DNA of 64,000 nucleotides, taken from assembly GCF_004006295.1 (NCBI RefSeq), contig NZ_CP026095.1:641501-705500 (forward strand), written 5' to 3'. The stretch is from Peribacillus asahii (lineage in GTDB: Bacteria > Bacillota > Bacilli > Bacillales > DSM-1321). This document shows positions 17,811-26,371 of this stretch, in pieces (position 1 is the stretch's first letter; the number at the start of each line of letters is the position of its first letter). A program made the translations under genes and the position numbers. The notes under the pieces are model-generated. The model worked only from the letters and a program-made list of their open reading frames with translations. It did not search any database and was not told the DNA's origin.

Positions 17811-19724
17811 TTGAAGAAAAAGAGTTTGCTAGTTTTTATTATTTGTATGTTTGCTTTTCTCATGTTACTTCCGTCATTAAAGGTTCAAGCTGCCGAAGAT
17901 CTTACTTATTGGTCTGAAGAAACACAGGAAGTGTATGAACCTCTACTTCCCTATACATTAGAATGGAGTGGGGATGTATTAAAAAATGGAGGGTTTGATT
18001 TAGATTCAGCTCGTATAACAACTGATAAAACGATCGCCGACTTTGTCATTAATCAGTATGGAGATATAGGGGCGAGAAAGATTGCTGAACTGCCTAAACA
18101 ACCCTTAGATGAACCGCTAAATATAGCGGATGTGTCATTTCCAACAGATGGATTGGGCTACCCGTTAACAAGCCTAAAAGTAAAATCAGGCAGTACATAT
18201 TTGATTCAATTGGATAGTGGGGATTTTGCGAAAGTGCATATTAATGAAGCTTCATCTTCAAAAGTTAATTTTACCTTTGTCGTTCAAACAGATACATTAC
18301 CGGATGAAGATCCGACACTGCCTGATGAAGAGGTAAGCGTGGTTGACTTAATCTCTTCACAATCATCTGTATCCATGGATGTCGGTCAATCAAAATCTGT
18401 TTCACTTACAGCAAAATACTCTAATAATAGCAAGAAAACAGTTACAAATGCTGCTAAATGGAAGTCAGAAAAAACCTCCATTGCGAGTGTAACAAAAGGG
18501 AAAATAAAAGGAGTTTCTGCTGGGCAAACAACGATTTCAGCAGAATATGAGGGAATAACGGTAAAAGTCAAAGTAAGTGTAAAGAGTAAATCAGTAAAAC
18601 CAATTAAAGGAATAGCTGGGACAGCTGTTGCAGCAGGTGACAGTCATACACTTGTGCTTAAAAAGAATGGAACTGTATGGAGTTTTGGTAAAAACCAAAC
18701 AGGACAATTAGGGAATGGGAACACAAAGAATCAATATACTCCTGTTCAGGTGAAGGGTCTTAAAAATGTAAAAGATATTGCAGCCGGATATAATTTTTCT
18801 TTAGCTTTAAAAAAGGACGGAACGGTTTGGATGTGGGGGAATCCGTTTGCCAGTGTGTCTAATCCAAGATCTACACCGTATCAAATTAAATCGCTCAAAA
18901 ATGTGGTAGACATCGCAGCCGGTGAAGAGCATATGATTGCCTTAAAAAAAGATGGCACTGTATGGGTATGGGGAAATAACTCATATGGTCAAGGTGGAAT
19001 TGGCAAGACTTCTCCAGCAACGATTACAAATCCTGTTAAAGTAACAAAGCTTAGTAAGGTAACAGCGATTGCAGGTGGGCGTTATCATACACTTGCAGTA
19101 AAGAGCGATGGGACGATTTGGACGTGGGGGAATAATGAACGGAATCAAATTGGAGATGGAAAAACAGGATCTAGCTTAATGAAAAATGTTTTAGTACCAT
19201 ATCAAGTTAAATCATTAACGAAAGTGAAATCCGTATCTGGAGGTACTTATTATAGTCTTGCTGTGAAATCAGATGGAACGGTATGGTCGTGGGGCTTTAA
19301 TGATGCTAGCCAATTAGGGATTGTTAAAACAAGTGCTTATCAAAATAAGCCAGCTAAAGTTCTAGGAGAAGATGGTGAAGGTTATTTGAGTCAAATCAAA
19401 CAAGCTGACGGCGGATATAGACATACACTTGCAGTTGCTAACGATGGAAGCTTATATACATGGGGAGAAAACACATACGGAAAGCTGGGCATCGGTACCG
19501 AAACTTCAATTTATGATGTATGGTCAGATGGCGCCAATTCAGCCGTACCGGTAAAAGTAGCGCTGACTAAAGTGATTCAAGCAGAAGCAGGATCTGAGCA
19601 TACAGTCGCGATAACCTCAGATGGAACAGTATGGTCGTGGGGTTCTAATGATTATGGGCAATTAGGTGTTGGAAAAAAATACAGTAAAAAGAAAGTACCT
19701 GCTAAAGTATTACGTGCTAATTAA
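17811..19724 (+). CDS. Secreted RCC1-repeat protein with a bacterial Ig-like domain
   Basis: The product is about 637 residues. A signal peptide ends near VQAAED. After about 150 unrecognised residues comes a bacterial Ig-like (BIG2) domain (about residues 190-260, with SVSMDVGQSKSVSLTAKYS and AGQTTISAEY). Seven RCC1-type repeats follow to the end, each with a core like AAG..H.LALK.DGTVW.WG; seven is the number needed to close a beta-propeller. The TTG at 17811 is chosen because AAGGAGGG lies 6 bases upstream; an earlier TTG at 17805 is too close. Such proteins are probably surface or matrix scaffolds; no enzymatic motif is seen. Confidence 0.85.
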   Translation: MKKKSLLVFIICMFAFLMLLPSLKVQAAEDLTYWSEETQEVYEPLLPYTLEWSGDVLKNGGFDLDSARITTDKTIADFVINQYGDIGARKIAELPKQPLDEPLNIADVSFPTDGLGYPLTSLKVKSGSTYLIQLDSGDFAKVHINEASSSKVNFTFVVQTDTLPDEDPTLPDEEVSVVDLISSQSSVSMDVGQSKSVSLTAKYSNNSKKTVTNAAKWKSEKTSIASVTKGKIKGVSAGQTTISAEYEGITVKVKVSVKSKSVKPIKGIAGTAVAAGDSHTLVLKKNGTVWSFGKNQTGQLGNGNTKNQYTPVQVKGLKNVKDIAAGYNFSLALKKDGTVWMWGNPFASVSNPRSTPYQIKSLKNVVDIAAGEEHMIALKKDGTVWVWGNNSYGQGGIGKTSPATITNPVKVTKLSKVTAIAGGRYHTLAVKSDGTIWTWGNNERNQIGDGKTGSSLMKNVLVPYQVKSLTKVKSVSGGTYYSLAVKSDGTVWSWGFNDASQLGIVKTSAYQNKPAKVLGEDGEGYLSQIKQADGGYRHTLAVANDGSLYTWGENTYGKLGIGTETSIYDVWSDGANSAVPVKVALTKVIQAEAGSEHTVAITSDGTVWSWGSNDYGQLGVGKKYSKKKVPAKVLRAN

Positions 19725-19771
19725 TAAAGTTCATTAGTTTTTGTTATGAGTAAATAGATAAGTATTCAAAT

Positions 19772-19804
19772 AGGCCAACCACACATTGTGGTTGGCCTAT
19801 TTTT
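19772..19804 (+). terminator. Terminator of the RCC1-repeat gene
   Basis: Perfect 12-bp arms (AGGCCAACCACA, 19772-19783, complement 19788-19799) are followed by TATTTTTAG. The group IIC intron fragment starts 3 bases later. Confidence 0.92.
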
Positions 19805-19806
19805 AG

Positions 19807-20030
19807 GTGTGCGCAAGGCATGGATGTAACAGTTCCCAACTGTGAAGACAGAGGGAGCGGTTAGCTTAATGCCAAGGTAGGTGCTCGTGATGACGAAGAA
19901 TATGAAGGGAGCGAGCAGCAAACTCAGGTCTGAGGAACACGAACTTTATAGGAGGCTAGGTATCATTGAATGAGTTTGCCTATAATGGATTGTCACTAAA
20001 ACAGGCGATAGTCTGAAAACATAAATTAAC
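19807..20030 (+). mobile_element. Truncated group IIC intron, 5' domain I fragment
   Basis: The segment begins GTGTGCGCAAGGCATGG and contains CAGTTCCCAACTGTGAAG, the stretch GTCTGAGGAACACGAACTT (19938-19956), GGAGGCTAGGTATCATTG and GATGAGTTTGCC-like sequence. These match, in order, domain I of group IIC introns such as the Oceanobacillus iheyensis intron. No reverse transcriptase frame or domain V follows; the right end is vague (about 20000-20030). Its position directly after an intrinsic terminator is the known insertion preference of class C introns. Confidence 0.85.
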
Positions 20031-20063
20031 AAGTAATTCTCCATTATTTGTTGCATTATTAAT

Positions 20064-20094
20064 CGATAATTATTATCATTAATAATGATTATCA
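20064..20094. promoter_or_regulatory. Two tandem Fur boxes
   Basis: 20064-20078 and 20080-20094 each match the Bacillus 7-1-7 Fur consensus TGATAAT-N-ATTATCA at 14 of 15 positions and are one base apart. They lie about 90 bases before the IDEAL-like gene and ferritin, so that pair is probably iron-responsive. PerR boxes are similar but have T/A at positions where these have G/C. Confidence 0.75.
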
Positions 20095-20181
20095 ATTAAT
20101 AAATTAGAACTGTATTTAAAATAGATTTTGTTGAATGTATAGAGATTTTATTCTAAGGTGTCTTGGAAGGAGCGTAAAAGG

Positions 20182-20586
20182 ATGGATTTAATTGTCAGTA
20201 GTGAAAATGGGATTAAGGTAGAGTGTCTAGAGTATGGTTATAAAAAAGAGAATCTTGTGAGTCATTCAAAAACTTTGCAATGTGGAGATGTTTTAACAGT
20301 TTCTAATAAGGGAAAATATGTTGTAGGAGTTGGATGGTTTGTTTTAATAAGTGTTAATAAAAAAATAAAAGACTATATGTGGACTAAGGAACTAGAGGAA
20401 GCTATTCATTCTAATAAAACTATGCCCATTATTGATTGTATGCTTGATTATTTTAATGTATCTTTTCAATTAGATCGAGCTTTAGAATCTCGTAATAAGC
20501 AATTATTTTTAAGTCTTTCAGAGAAGAAAACAAAGTTATCTTTTCTTTATAATAGAATATCCGGAAAACTACCAGTTGGCTTATAG
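20182..20586 (+). CDS. Small protein with an IDEAL-like C-terminus
   Basis: This 134-residue protein has no membrane segment. Near residues 92-116 the stretch FQLDRALESRNKQLFLSLSE resembles the IDEAL motif of Bacillus regulatory proteins, a short helix that binds partner proteins. The rest is not recognised. The ATG at 20182 follows AAGGAG with 9 bases of spacing. It is the first gene after the twin Fur boxes and 85 bases ahead of ferritin on the same strand, so a role in iron adaptation is an inference from place only. Confidence 0.55.
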   Translation: MDLIVSSENGIKVECLEYGYKKENLVSHSKTLQCGDVLTVSNKGKYVVGVGWFVLISVNKKIKDYMWTKELEEAIHSNKTMPIIDCMLDYFNVSFQLDRALESRNKQLFLSLSEKKTKLSFLYNRISGKLPVGL

Positions 20587-20671
20587 TTTTTATTTAGTAC
20601 ATATAACGATAATTGTAATATGAACCTTGTTATAGTAAAATCAGTCTATCAAGTAAAAGGTGGGATTGCTT

Positions 20672-21211
20672 ATGCTATCGAAGTTAAATAAGAGCGCAAG
20701 TACAATGTTATCGAGTAACTTACACGAAGCATTAACTGATCAAATGAACTATGAATTTTATTCTGCCCATGTCTATACTGCGATGGCTTCTTACTGTAAA
20801 AGTGAAAATTATGATGGTTTCTCGAGTTTTTTCCTTGCTCAAGCCGAGGAAGAAAGAACTCATGGAATGAAGATTTATAATTACATCCATGATCGTGGAG
20901 AACAAGCGATTATTTCTGGTTTTGAACATCCAAATAATAAGTACGAATCTATTTTAGATGCTTTTGAAAAAGCACTAGAACATGAAAAAGAAGTGACGAG
21001 CCGAATCTATAATCTTTCTGATATTGCTCATGATGAAAAAGAATATGCAACCATTTCCTTTTTAAATTGGTTCCTCGATGAGCAAGTAGAGGAAGAATCC
21101 CTATTTAATGGTATTGTTCAAAAATTAAAACAAATTAATAATGACTCTAGTTCTTTATTCGCGTACGATTCAAAAATGGCGAAGCGTACACATACAACAC
21201 GTGTTGAATAG
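20672..21211 (+). CDS. ftnA: Ferritin (bacterial, non-heme)
   Basis: The 179-residue four-helix ferritin oxidises and stores iron in a 24-mer shell. Ferroxidase ligands are visible in QMNYEFYSAHVY, EEERTHGMKI (E and H) and the glutamates of EKEVTSRI and DEQVEEE. The ATG at 20672 is preceded by AAGGTGGGA; an upstream in-frame codon at 20660 overlaps that SD. The C-terminus is longer than in E. coli FtnA by about 15 residues. The twin Fur boxes upstream of the preceding gene suggest iron control, though ferritin repressed by Fur under low iron would need confirming for promoter position. Confidence 0.92.
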   Translation: MLSKLNKSASTMLSSNLHEALTDQMNYEFYSAHVYTAMASYCKSENYDGFSSFFLAQAEEERTHGMKIYNYIHDRGEQAIISGFEHPNNKYESILDAFEKALEHEKEVTSRIYNLSDIAHDEKEYATISFLNWFLDEQVEEESLFNGIVQKLKQINNDSSSLFAYDSKMAKRTHTTRVE

Positions 21212-21234
21212 GAATATTCCTTTATTCTTTTTGA

Positions 21235-21277
21235 AAACCCTAAATAATGGACAAATAAGTCCTTTATTTAGGGTTTT
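21235..21277 (+). terminator. Terminator of ferritin
   Basis: AAAACCCTAAATAA-type arms extend over 18 bases with one mismatch, closing on AAATAA, followed by TTTTCTTGTG. Confidence 0.85.
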
Positions 21278-21322
21278 CTTGTGTCTGCATCTAGTATAGA
21301 GGACAGGCACTAAAGTTGTACA

Positions 21323-21685
21323 TTATTCGTCTTTATTATCTGGATCAGTCATATCTTCTGGATCTTCAACAATGTCTTCTGAATCCGTAACGTTATCATT
21401 TTCATCATCTTTAGTCATTGTATCATTTTCATCAACACCAGGTAGATTGTTATCACCATTATTACCGCCGTCATTACCGTTATTTACACCATTATTATCG
21501 TTAGTTACATCATTGTCATTTAAATCATTTGTATCATTTACGTTATCATCCGTTGGAGTTTGGTCCATATTGTTTTGGTCTTCTTGTGGAGGCGGATTTT
21601 CATTATTATTGTCGTTATTGCACCCCGCTAGCATCATAATAGATAAACAAGCACTCATTAATGTAAGAAACCATTTTTTTGTCAT
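21323..21685 (-). CDS. Acidic low-complexity lipoprotein
   Basis: The 120-residue protein has a lipoprotein signal peptide with lipobox MLAGC near residue 20. The mature part is almost entirely Asn, Asp, Glu, Gly, Pro and Thr and is probably disordered. The ATG at 21685 is chosen because AAAGGGGA lies about 10 bases upstream and the lipobox then falls at the normal distance; a longer frame to 21760 runs into element D. It stands alone between ferritin (convergent) and the ABC permease. Function is unknown; similar asparagine/aspartate-rich lipoproteins are common in Bacillus. Confidence 0.75.
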   Translation of the reverse strand: MTKKWFLTLMSACLSIMMLAGCNNDNNNENPPPQEDQNNMDQTPTDDNVNDTNDLNDNDVTNDNNGVNNGNDGGNNGDNNLPGVDENDTMTKDDENDNVTDSEDIVEDPEDMTDPDNKDE

Positions 21686-21755
21686 TATAAATGATTCCCC
21701 TTTCATATTTTTTATGGAACTGTACTTATATTTCCCTGTATAAAGTGAATTATGT

Positions 21756-21807
21756 GTCACACTGACAAAATTATTTATTGATAATTTGTGAATAAAAATA
21801 TAGGTAA
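21756..21807 (+). repeat. Phased DnaA-box element, degenerate copy D
   Basis: GTCACACTGAC (21756-21766), 9-bp linker, TATTGATAA (21776-21784), 2 bp, TGTGAATAA (21787-21795), 3 bp, TATAGGTAA (21799-21807). The register equals copies A-C, but boxes 1 and 3 have lost the DnaA consensus, as expected of a decaying copy. Confidence 0.6.
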
Positions 21808-21812
21808 TCTCT

Positions 21813-21864
21813 ATAAAAAAAGAAGAGGCTGTTGAAAAGTAGATGCCTTTCAGTCAGCCTCTTC
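21813..21864 (-). terminator. Terminator of the BceRS-BceAB-like operon
   Basis: On the minus strand a stem formed by GAAGAGGCTG and CAGCCTCTTC is followed by seven T. It lies 10 bases after the permease stop. Confidence 0.88.
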
Positions 21865-21874
21865 GGATGTACGC

Positions 21875-23785
21875 TTAGATTAACGCTTTTTTCAAGTTTT
21901 TCAAATATCGATAACGGATTAAGAAGAAATAAACAAGTTGAGCAATGAGAAAACCAGCTAGTACAATCATCATTTCTGTAGCGATAGATAATACGTAAAA
22001 GCTTTGTAAGGCTGTAAAGGCAAAAGCACTATGGACAAATGCAACCAAAATAGGAACGAAAAACAGTAAAGCAAGCTGACGAGTGACAATTTTATTCAAT
22101 TCTTGATCGGTTAACCCTACTTTCTTAATCGTTAAATATTGACGGCTGTCATATTCCAAATCAGCATACAGTCTGAAGTATAAGAAGCTTCCTGCAGCAA
22201 TAAAGAATACAGCTCCAATAAGCAGGGCGACAAATAACATCATTTTGAACATACTCATTTGATTTTCATACAAAGTTCCGCTTACCGTCATGAAGTAGGA
22301 GGTATCACTAGAAGGTGATTTTTTTCCGTTTTCGACCAGGTTTTCCATCATACCTGTTGTTTTCTCAAGTTCTTTCGTATAAAAACCGGTATATGTTCCT
22401 GTCGTTACAGGGGAAAGCTTTGTAAATAATTCATCACTTACTACTAAGCCTTCATCCCATACAAGCTGATAAGGCAGGACAACATTTTTTGTATAGGTCT
22501 TTGGATGAAGTTGTAGATGATCTTGCTTTAACGTGTATATCACAGGTTTAGAGAAGCCGCCTTCGAAGGTGGATGTTCGCATATTCAAAGTTTCTATTCC
22601 TTTCAGCGGCTTTTCTGTAAACTCATATCCTGCCTGTTCAGAGATTTTTTGATAATCCGAAAAGGAAACAATCGTCAGCTTATCAGAAGGATATGGAGAA
22701 GTTGAGGAAGCAACTTCTATATATTTAATGGGGACTTGATGTGTCGTATAGCTTACTCGCTTCTCTTGTAATTCCCCTTCAATTTGCTGTAGCTGTTGTT
22801 TATGAAAGGTCTCATCATTTAGCGCGATATAACTAATTTCGGCTGGATAATCCATATCGAATTGCTTATTCATTACATTGACAGAAACAAGAGATCCAAC
22901 TGCGCAAAAGGCAACCGTTGAAAAAATGGTAACCATAAAAAACATTCTTGCATTATCTTTTAAGCGGTACGCTAAACTAGAAATCGTAATTAAATTCGTT
23001 CTTTTCCAAACAAGCATCCGGTTTTTTTGCAGCATTTTCGTTATAAATACCGATAGCTGTGTGTAAAAAAAGTACGTTCCGACAATTGTCATTCCGATGA
23101 CCGGCAACATCCGAAAAAGTAAGGTTTGCATCGTCGCAGTAGCGGCTAAATAATAACTGATGATGAGTAAGAACGCAGAGAGAAGAGATAGAAAAGTGGA
23201 TACTTTTGGTTCCGTTTTCGGTTTTTCTCCTGCTTGGAATAAATCAATTAATTTATTAACTCGTACAAGAATCGTCGTAAATAACGAAATACTAAAGAAT
23301 AGAAGTAAGAACGCTCCTACTGTAAGGATAATTGCCTTTTCGGATAAATAAAAGGGCAGAGGAGCAATGCTAATCATCTTCGAACCAATTAATAAAAAAA
23401 GCTTCCCTGTAACAATCCCTATACAAATCCCGACGGCAATTGCTCCAATACCAATCATCATATTTTCTAAAAACACCATGCGATTTAATTGGCTTCTAGT
23501 CATTCCATGCATCATAAGAATGCCAAATTCACGCTTTCGTGCCTTTAAAAACGTGCTGACAGAATAAAGCACAAATAAGAAGGCAAACACATACATAATG
23601 ATTTCGGCAGCTGCCATTAATTGAACGGCGAGTGCTGCGTTCACACCTTCTTTAATATCGGGATGAAAAATAAATAGGGCATAAACAAAGAAAATTAAAA
23701 CAGAAAAGACGCTGCTTAAAAAATAGGCGGCATAGGTTCGCTTGTTACGAACAATGTTTCTATAGACGAACTGTCGAAAGGTCAC
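21875..23785 (-). CDS. BceB-like ABC transporter permease
   Basis: The 636-residue permease has about ten membrane segments and one large extracytoplasmic domain of roughly 200 residues (about 305-510) between segments 7 and 8, the hallmark of BceB-type transporters. These detoxify peptide antibiotics such as bacitracin and also act as the sensor for their partner kinase. It overlaps the ATPase gene by 26 bases and ends the operon RR-HK-ATPase-permease. Length and layout match BceB, PsdB and YxdM; which peptide is recognised cannot be told from sequence. Confidence 0.9.
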   Translation of the reverse strand: MTFRQFVYRNIVRNKRTYAAYFLSSVFSVLIFFVYALFIFHPDIKEGVNAALAVQLMAAAEIIMYVFAFLFVLYSVSTFLKARKREFGILMMHGMTRSQLNRMVFLENMMIGIGAIAVGICIGIVTGKLFLLIGSKMISIAPLPFYLSEKAIILTVGAFLLLFFSISLFTTILVRVNKLIDLFQAGEKPKTEPKVSTFLSLLSAFLLIISYYLAATATMQTLLFRMLPVIGMTIVGTYFFYTQLSVFITKMLQKNRMLVWKRTNLITISSLAYRLKDNARMFFMVTIFSTVAFCAVGSLVSVNVMNKQFDMDYPAEISYIALNDETFHKQQLQQIEGELQEKRVSYTTHQVPIKYIEVASSTSPYPSDKLTIVSFSDYQKISEQAGYEFTEKPLKGIETLNMRTSTFEGGFSKPVIYTLKQDHLQLHPKTYTKNVVLPYQLVWDEGLVVSDELFTKLSPVTTGTYTGFYTKELEKTTGMMENLVENGKKSPSSDTSYFMTVSGTLYENQMSMFKMMLFVALLIGAVFFIAAGSFLYFRLYADLEYDSRQYLTIKKVGLTDQELNKIVTRQLALLFFVPILVAFVHSAFAFTALQSFYVLSIATEMMIVLAGFLIAQLVYFFLIRYRYLKNLKKALI

Positions 23786-24530
23786 GGCTGTCTCCTCCTA
23801 ACAAAGCAAGCATATCAATAATCTTTTGGAAAAAGGTTTGACGGTTATCACCGCGATAAATTTCGTTGTAAAGTTTTCCATCTTTAATAAAAATAACTCT
23901 ATGACAATAGCTTGCAGCGACAGCATCATGTGTGACCATTAAGGCAGTTGCTCCATCTTCCTTATTGATGGTCGTCAGTGTTTCCATTACATCTTTCGAA
24001 GCTTTGGAATCTAAGTTTCCAGTCGGTTCGTCGGCTAAAATAAGGGATGGACGATGAATGATAGCTCGTGCGATTGCTGTACGCTGCATTTGTCCGCCAG
24101 AGATTTCATACGTTCGCTTTTTTAAAATTTGAGCAATCCCTAGTTTTTCTGTCACTTCGTAAAGACGTCTTTCCATCTCGCGAACATTTTCGCCATCGAG
24201 AGTAAGGGGAAGCACAATGTTTTCTTCCACTGTTAGCGTATCAAGCAAATTAAAGTTTTGAAATACAAAACCAAGCTCATGGCGTCTAAATAAGGCGGTT
24301 TCTTTTCGGTTTAAAGTATGTGGATTTTTACCGCTAATGAAAATGTCACCAGCTGTTGGTCGATCAATTGTTGCAATTAAGTTTAAAAGCGTTGTTTTCC
24401 CACTGCCGGATGGGCCCATAATTCCGACAAATTCGCCTTTTTCAATTGCAAAATTAATATTGGTCAACGCTTTATGAGCCACTTTTCCTTCGTAGATTTT
24501 TTCGATATGTTTCACATCTAAAATAGGCAT
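23760..24530 (-). CDS. BceA-like ABC transporter ATPase
   Basis: The product is about 256 residues. Walker A is GPSGSGKTT, the signature is ISGGQMQR, Walker B is LILADEPTGNLD and the H-loop is VTHD. It belongs to the MacB/BceA class that powers FtsX-fold permeases. The ATG at 24530 is chosen over 24563 because AAGGAGTG lies just upstream of it. A BceR-type inverted repeat at 24613 lies in the gap after the kinase gene, so the transporter pair likely has its own inducible promoter. Confidence 0.93.
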   Translation of the reverse strand: MPILDVKHIEKIYEGKVAHKALTNINFAIEKGEFVGIMGPSGSGKTTLLNLIATIDRPTAGDIFISGKNPHTLNRKETALFRRHELGFVFQNFNLLDTLTVEENIVLPLTLDGENVREMERRLYEVTEKLGIAQILKKRTYEISGGQMQRTAIARAIIHRPSLILADEPTGNLDSKASKDVMETLTTINKEDGATALMVTHDAVAASYCHRVIFIKDGKLYNEIYRGDNRQTFFQKIIDMLALLGGDSRDLSTVRL

Positions 24531-24612
24531 TCTTTCCACTCCTTGCTTCAGTTGTATCTTCATTGTAGCTAGAATTCGCTGTCTCCTACTATGTCGCAGG
24601 CTTACAGTTTAC

Positions 24613-24626
24613 TTACAGATTTGTAA
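24613..24626. promoter_or_regulatory. BceR-type binding site before the transporter genes
   Basis: TTACAGATTTGTAA reads on the minus strand as TTACA-AATC-TGTAA, an exact match to the TNACA-N4-TGTAA pattern of BceR-like regulators. A further half-site (TTACAG) lies at 24602-24607. It is in the 100-bp gap before the ATPase start. Confidence 0.75.
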
Positions 24627-24632
24627 GGGTAG

Positions 24633-25604
24633 CTAGAATATAAGACGAATCATTGTTCCTTCGTTTACGATCGATTCGATTTCGATACGGTGACCAAGCT
24701 TTTCGCAGATTTGTTTCACAAGGTAAAGCCCCATCCCGGTCGATTCTTGAAAGTTACGGCCATTTTCACCCGTGAAATAAGCATCAAAGACGCGAGGGAT
24801 ATCACTTTGCGGAATTCCGATGCCTTCATCTCGGATTTCTAAAACGGTATGTATACCACGCTTGTAACTATGGAAATGAAGTTTTCGATTTTCCTCGACT
24901 GTATAGCGAATAGCATTTGTGACTAGCTGGGTTAAGACAAACGAGAGCCATTTCTCATCAGAAGCAACGATGACATCCTCTTTGAATTGAAAGGAAGGAA
25001 AAATCCGTTTTCGAATAAATAAACGCTTTTGATTAGATGTAACAGACCGTACAACAGTTTCTAAATCAAGGGACTCTACATATAAATCATGTTCAAATGA
25101 ATCTAAACGCGCGGTATAAAGCACCGTCTCGAGCCCCTTTTTTAAACGATCAAGCTCATCTCCAATGGCAGTGAAGCGAGAGTCATCTTCATCCTGTATG
25201 ATTAAATGAATAACCGATAAGGGGGTCTTCATTTGATGAACCCACTGATTGATAAACTGTATATGACCTTCAAGTCTGTATTTATAATGATGCAGGTCTG
25301 TTTTATAATGGCGAAATTGGCTAGTGAGGAGCTGCTGTAAACCCTCAGTAAGCGGTGTTTGATGTGTATTGTTTGTAAAATCATCCAATGAGGTGAGCGG
25401 TTTTTCTAGTCGCTGATAAAAGGAGCGATTGGTGATATATCGGATTAGGAGATAGATGATTAGCAAACAGCTGCTGAGAAGGGCAGCGTATAAACTAATA
25501 GTCCAATTATGATAACCGTCAAGCCAATAAATAGATGTTATAACGATGATTTGGATTAGATATATAAAAATCAGCGGGAATTGATCACGTAAGAAAAACT
25601 TCAT
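24633..25604 (-). CDS. BceS-like intramembrane-sensing histidine kinase
   Basis: The 323-residue kinase has two N-terminal membrane helices with a very short extracellular loop (WLDGYHNW), so it has no sensor domain of its own; such kinases read their ABC transporter. The phosphoacceptor is in WVHQMKTPLSVIH, and the HATPase domain shows NAIRYT, DEGIGIP and GMGLYLV. It overlaps the response regulator gene by 4 bases. Confidence 0.92.
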   Translation of the reverse strand: MKFFLRDQFPLIFIYLIQIIVITSIYWLDGYHNWTISLYAALLSSCLLIIYLLIRYITNRSFYQRLEKPLTSLDDFTNNTHQTPLTEGLQQLLTSQFRHYKTDLHHYKYRLEGHIQFINQWVHQMKTPLSVIHLIIQDEDDSRFTAIGDELDRLKKGLETVLYTARLDSFEHDLYVESLDLETVVRSVTSNQKRLFIRKRIFPSFQFKEDVIVASDEKWLSFVLTQLVTNAIRYTVEENRKLHFHSYKRGIHTVLEIRDEGIGIPQSDIPRVFDAYFTGENGRNFQESTGMGLYLVKQICEKLGHRIEIESIVNEGTMIRLIF

Positions 25605-26302
25605 TCATTCTTCCTCCAATTGGGCATAAGTCGATATCCTTGTCCGCGAATGGTTTGAAGAGCGTCTATTATATGTAAGGAAGCCAGTTTTTTTCGAACA
25701 CGTGTAATGTAGACGTTCAACGTATTATCATCCACAAATGCTTGATCATCCCAAATTTTTTCTAAAAGACGATCTCGGCTGACAACCCGCTCAGCTTTTT
25801 TCATTAATTCATCTACTATTTTTGCTTCCGTATGACTCAGTTCAATTTCCTGGCCATCTAGAGAAAGACTTAGCCGTTCAACATCGAGTGTTAATCCTTC
25901 AACCGTAGTCGTGCGTCCATTATGAGCATTAGCATATGAACCGTATGCGCGTCTAAGTTGACTATTAATTTTGGCAATGACAATTTCATAATCAAACGGC
26001 TTCGTTATGTAATCATCTGCTCCATTTTCAAGGGCCATTACTTGATCCATTTTGCTATCGCGTGCAGAGATAAAAAGAATCGGACAAATAGAGATACTTC
26101 GGATTTGACGGCACCAATAATACCCGTCAAATTTAGGTAAATTGACATCTAATAAAACAAGGTGTGGTTCATACTGTTCAAATTGGGTTCGTACTTTGGC
26201 GAAATCATCAACGGATTGTGTCTGAAATCCAAACTTATTCAAATGCTTTTCTAGTAAATGAATAAGCTGTTTATCATCTTCAATAATCAATATTTTAAAC
26301 AT
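25601..26302 (-). CDS. BceR-like response regulator (OmpR family)
   Basis: The 233-residue regulator has a receiver domain with phosphoacceptor D52 (LLDVNLP), the acidic pair ED at 8-9 and a conserved Lys in YITKPF, then a winged-helix DNA-binding domain ending VRGQGYRLM. The ATG at 26302 follows AGGAGA with 7 bases of spacing; the open frame further upstream runs through a terminator and is not coding. Likely targets are the boxes at 24613 and 27099. Confidence 0.94.
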   Translation of the reverse strand: MFKILIIEDDKQLIHLLEKHLNKFGFQTQSVDDFAKVRTQFEQYEPHLVLLDVNLPKFDGYYWCRQIRSISICPILFISARDSKMDQVMALENGADDYITKPFDYEIVIAKINSQLRRAYGSYANAHNGRTTTVEGLTLDVERLSLSLDGQEIELSHTEAKIVDELMKKAERVVSRDRLLEKIWDDQAFVDDNTLNVYITRVRKKLASLHIIDALQTIRGQGYRLMPNWRKNE

Positions 26303-26371
26303 TATCATTCTCCTCTTAGTTTCTACTATAATAATTGTATCAAAAGTAACAGACCGAATGAAAATAGTCAT

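Noticed and set aside
21372..21743. Open frame of 123 codons on the plus strand, Ser/Leu-rich
   Set aside because: It is the antisense of the Asn/Asp-rich lipoprotein; low-complexity codon mirror with no SD.
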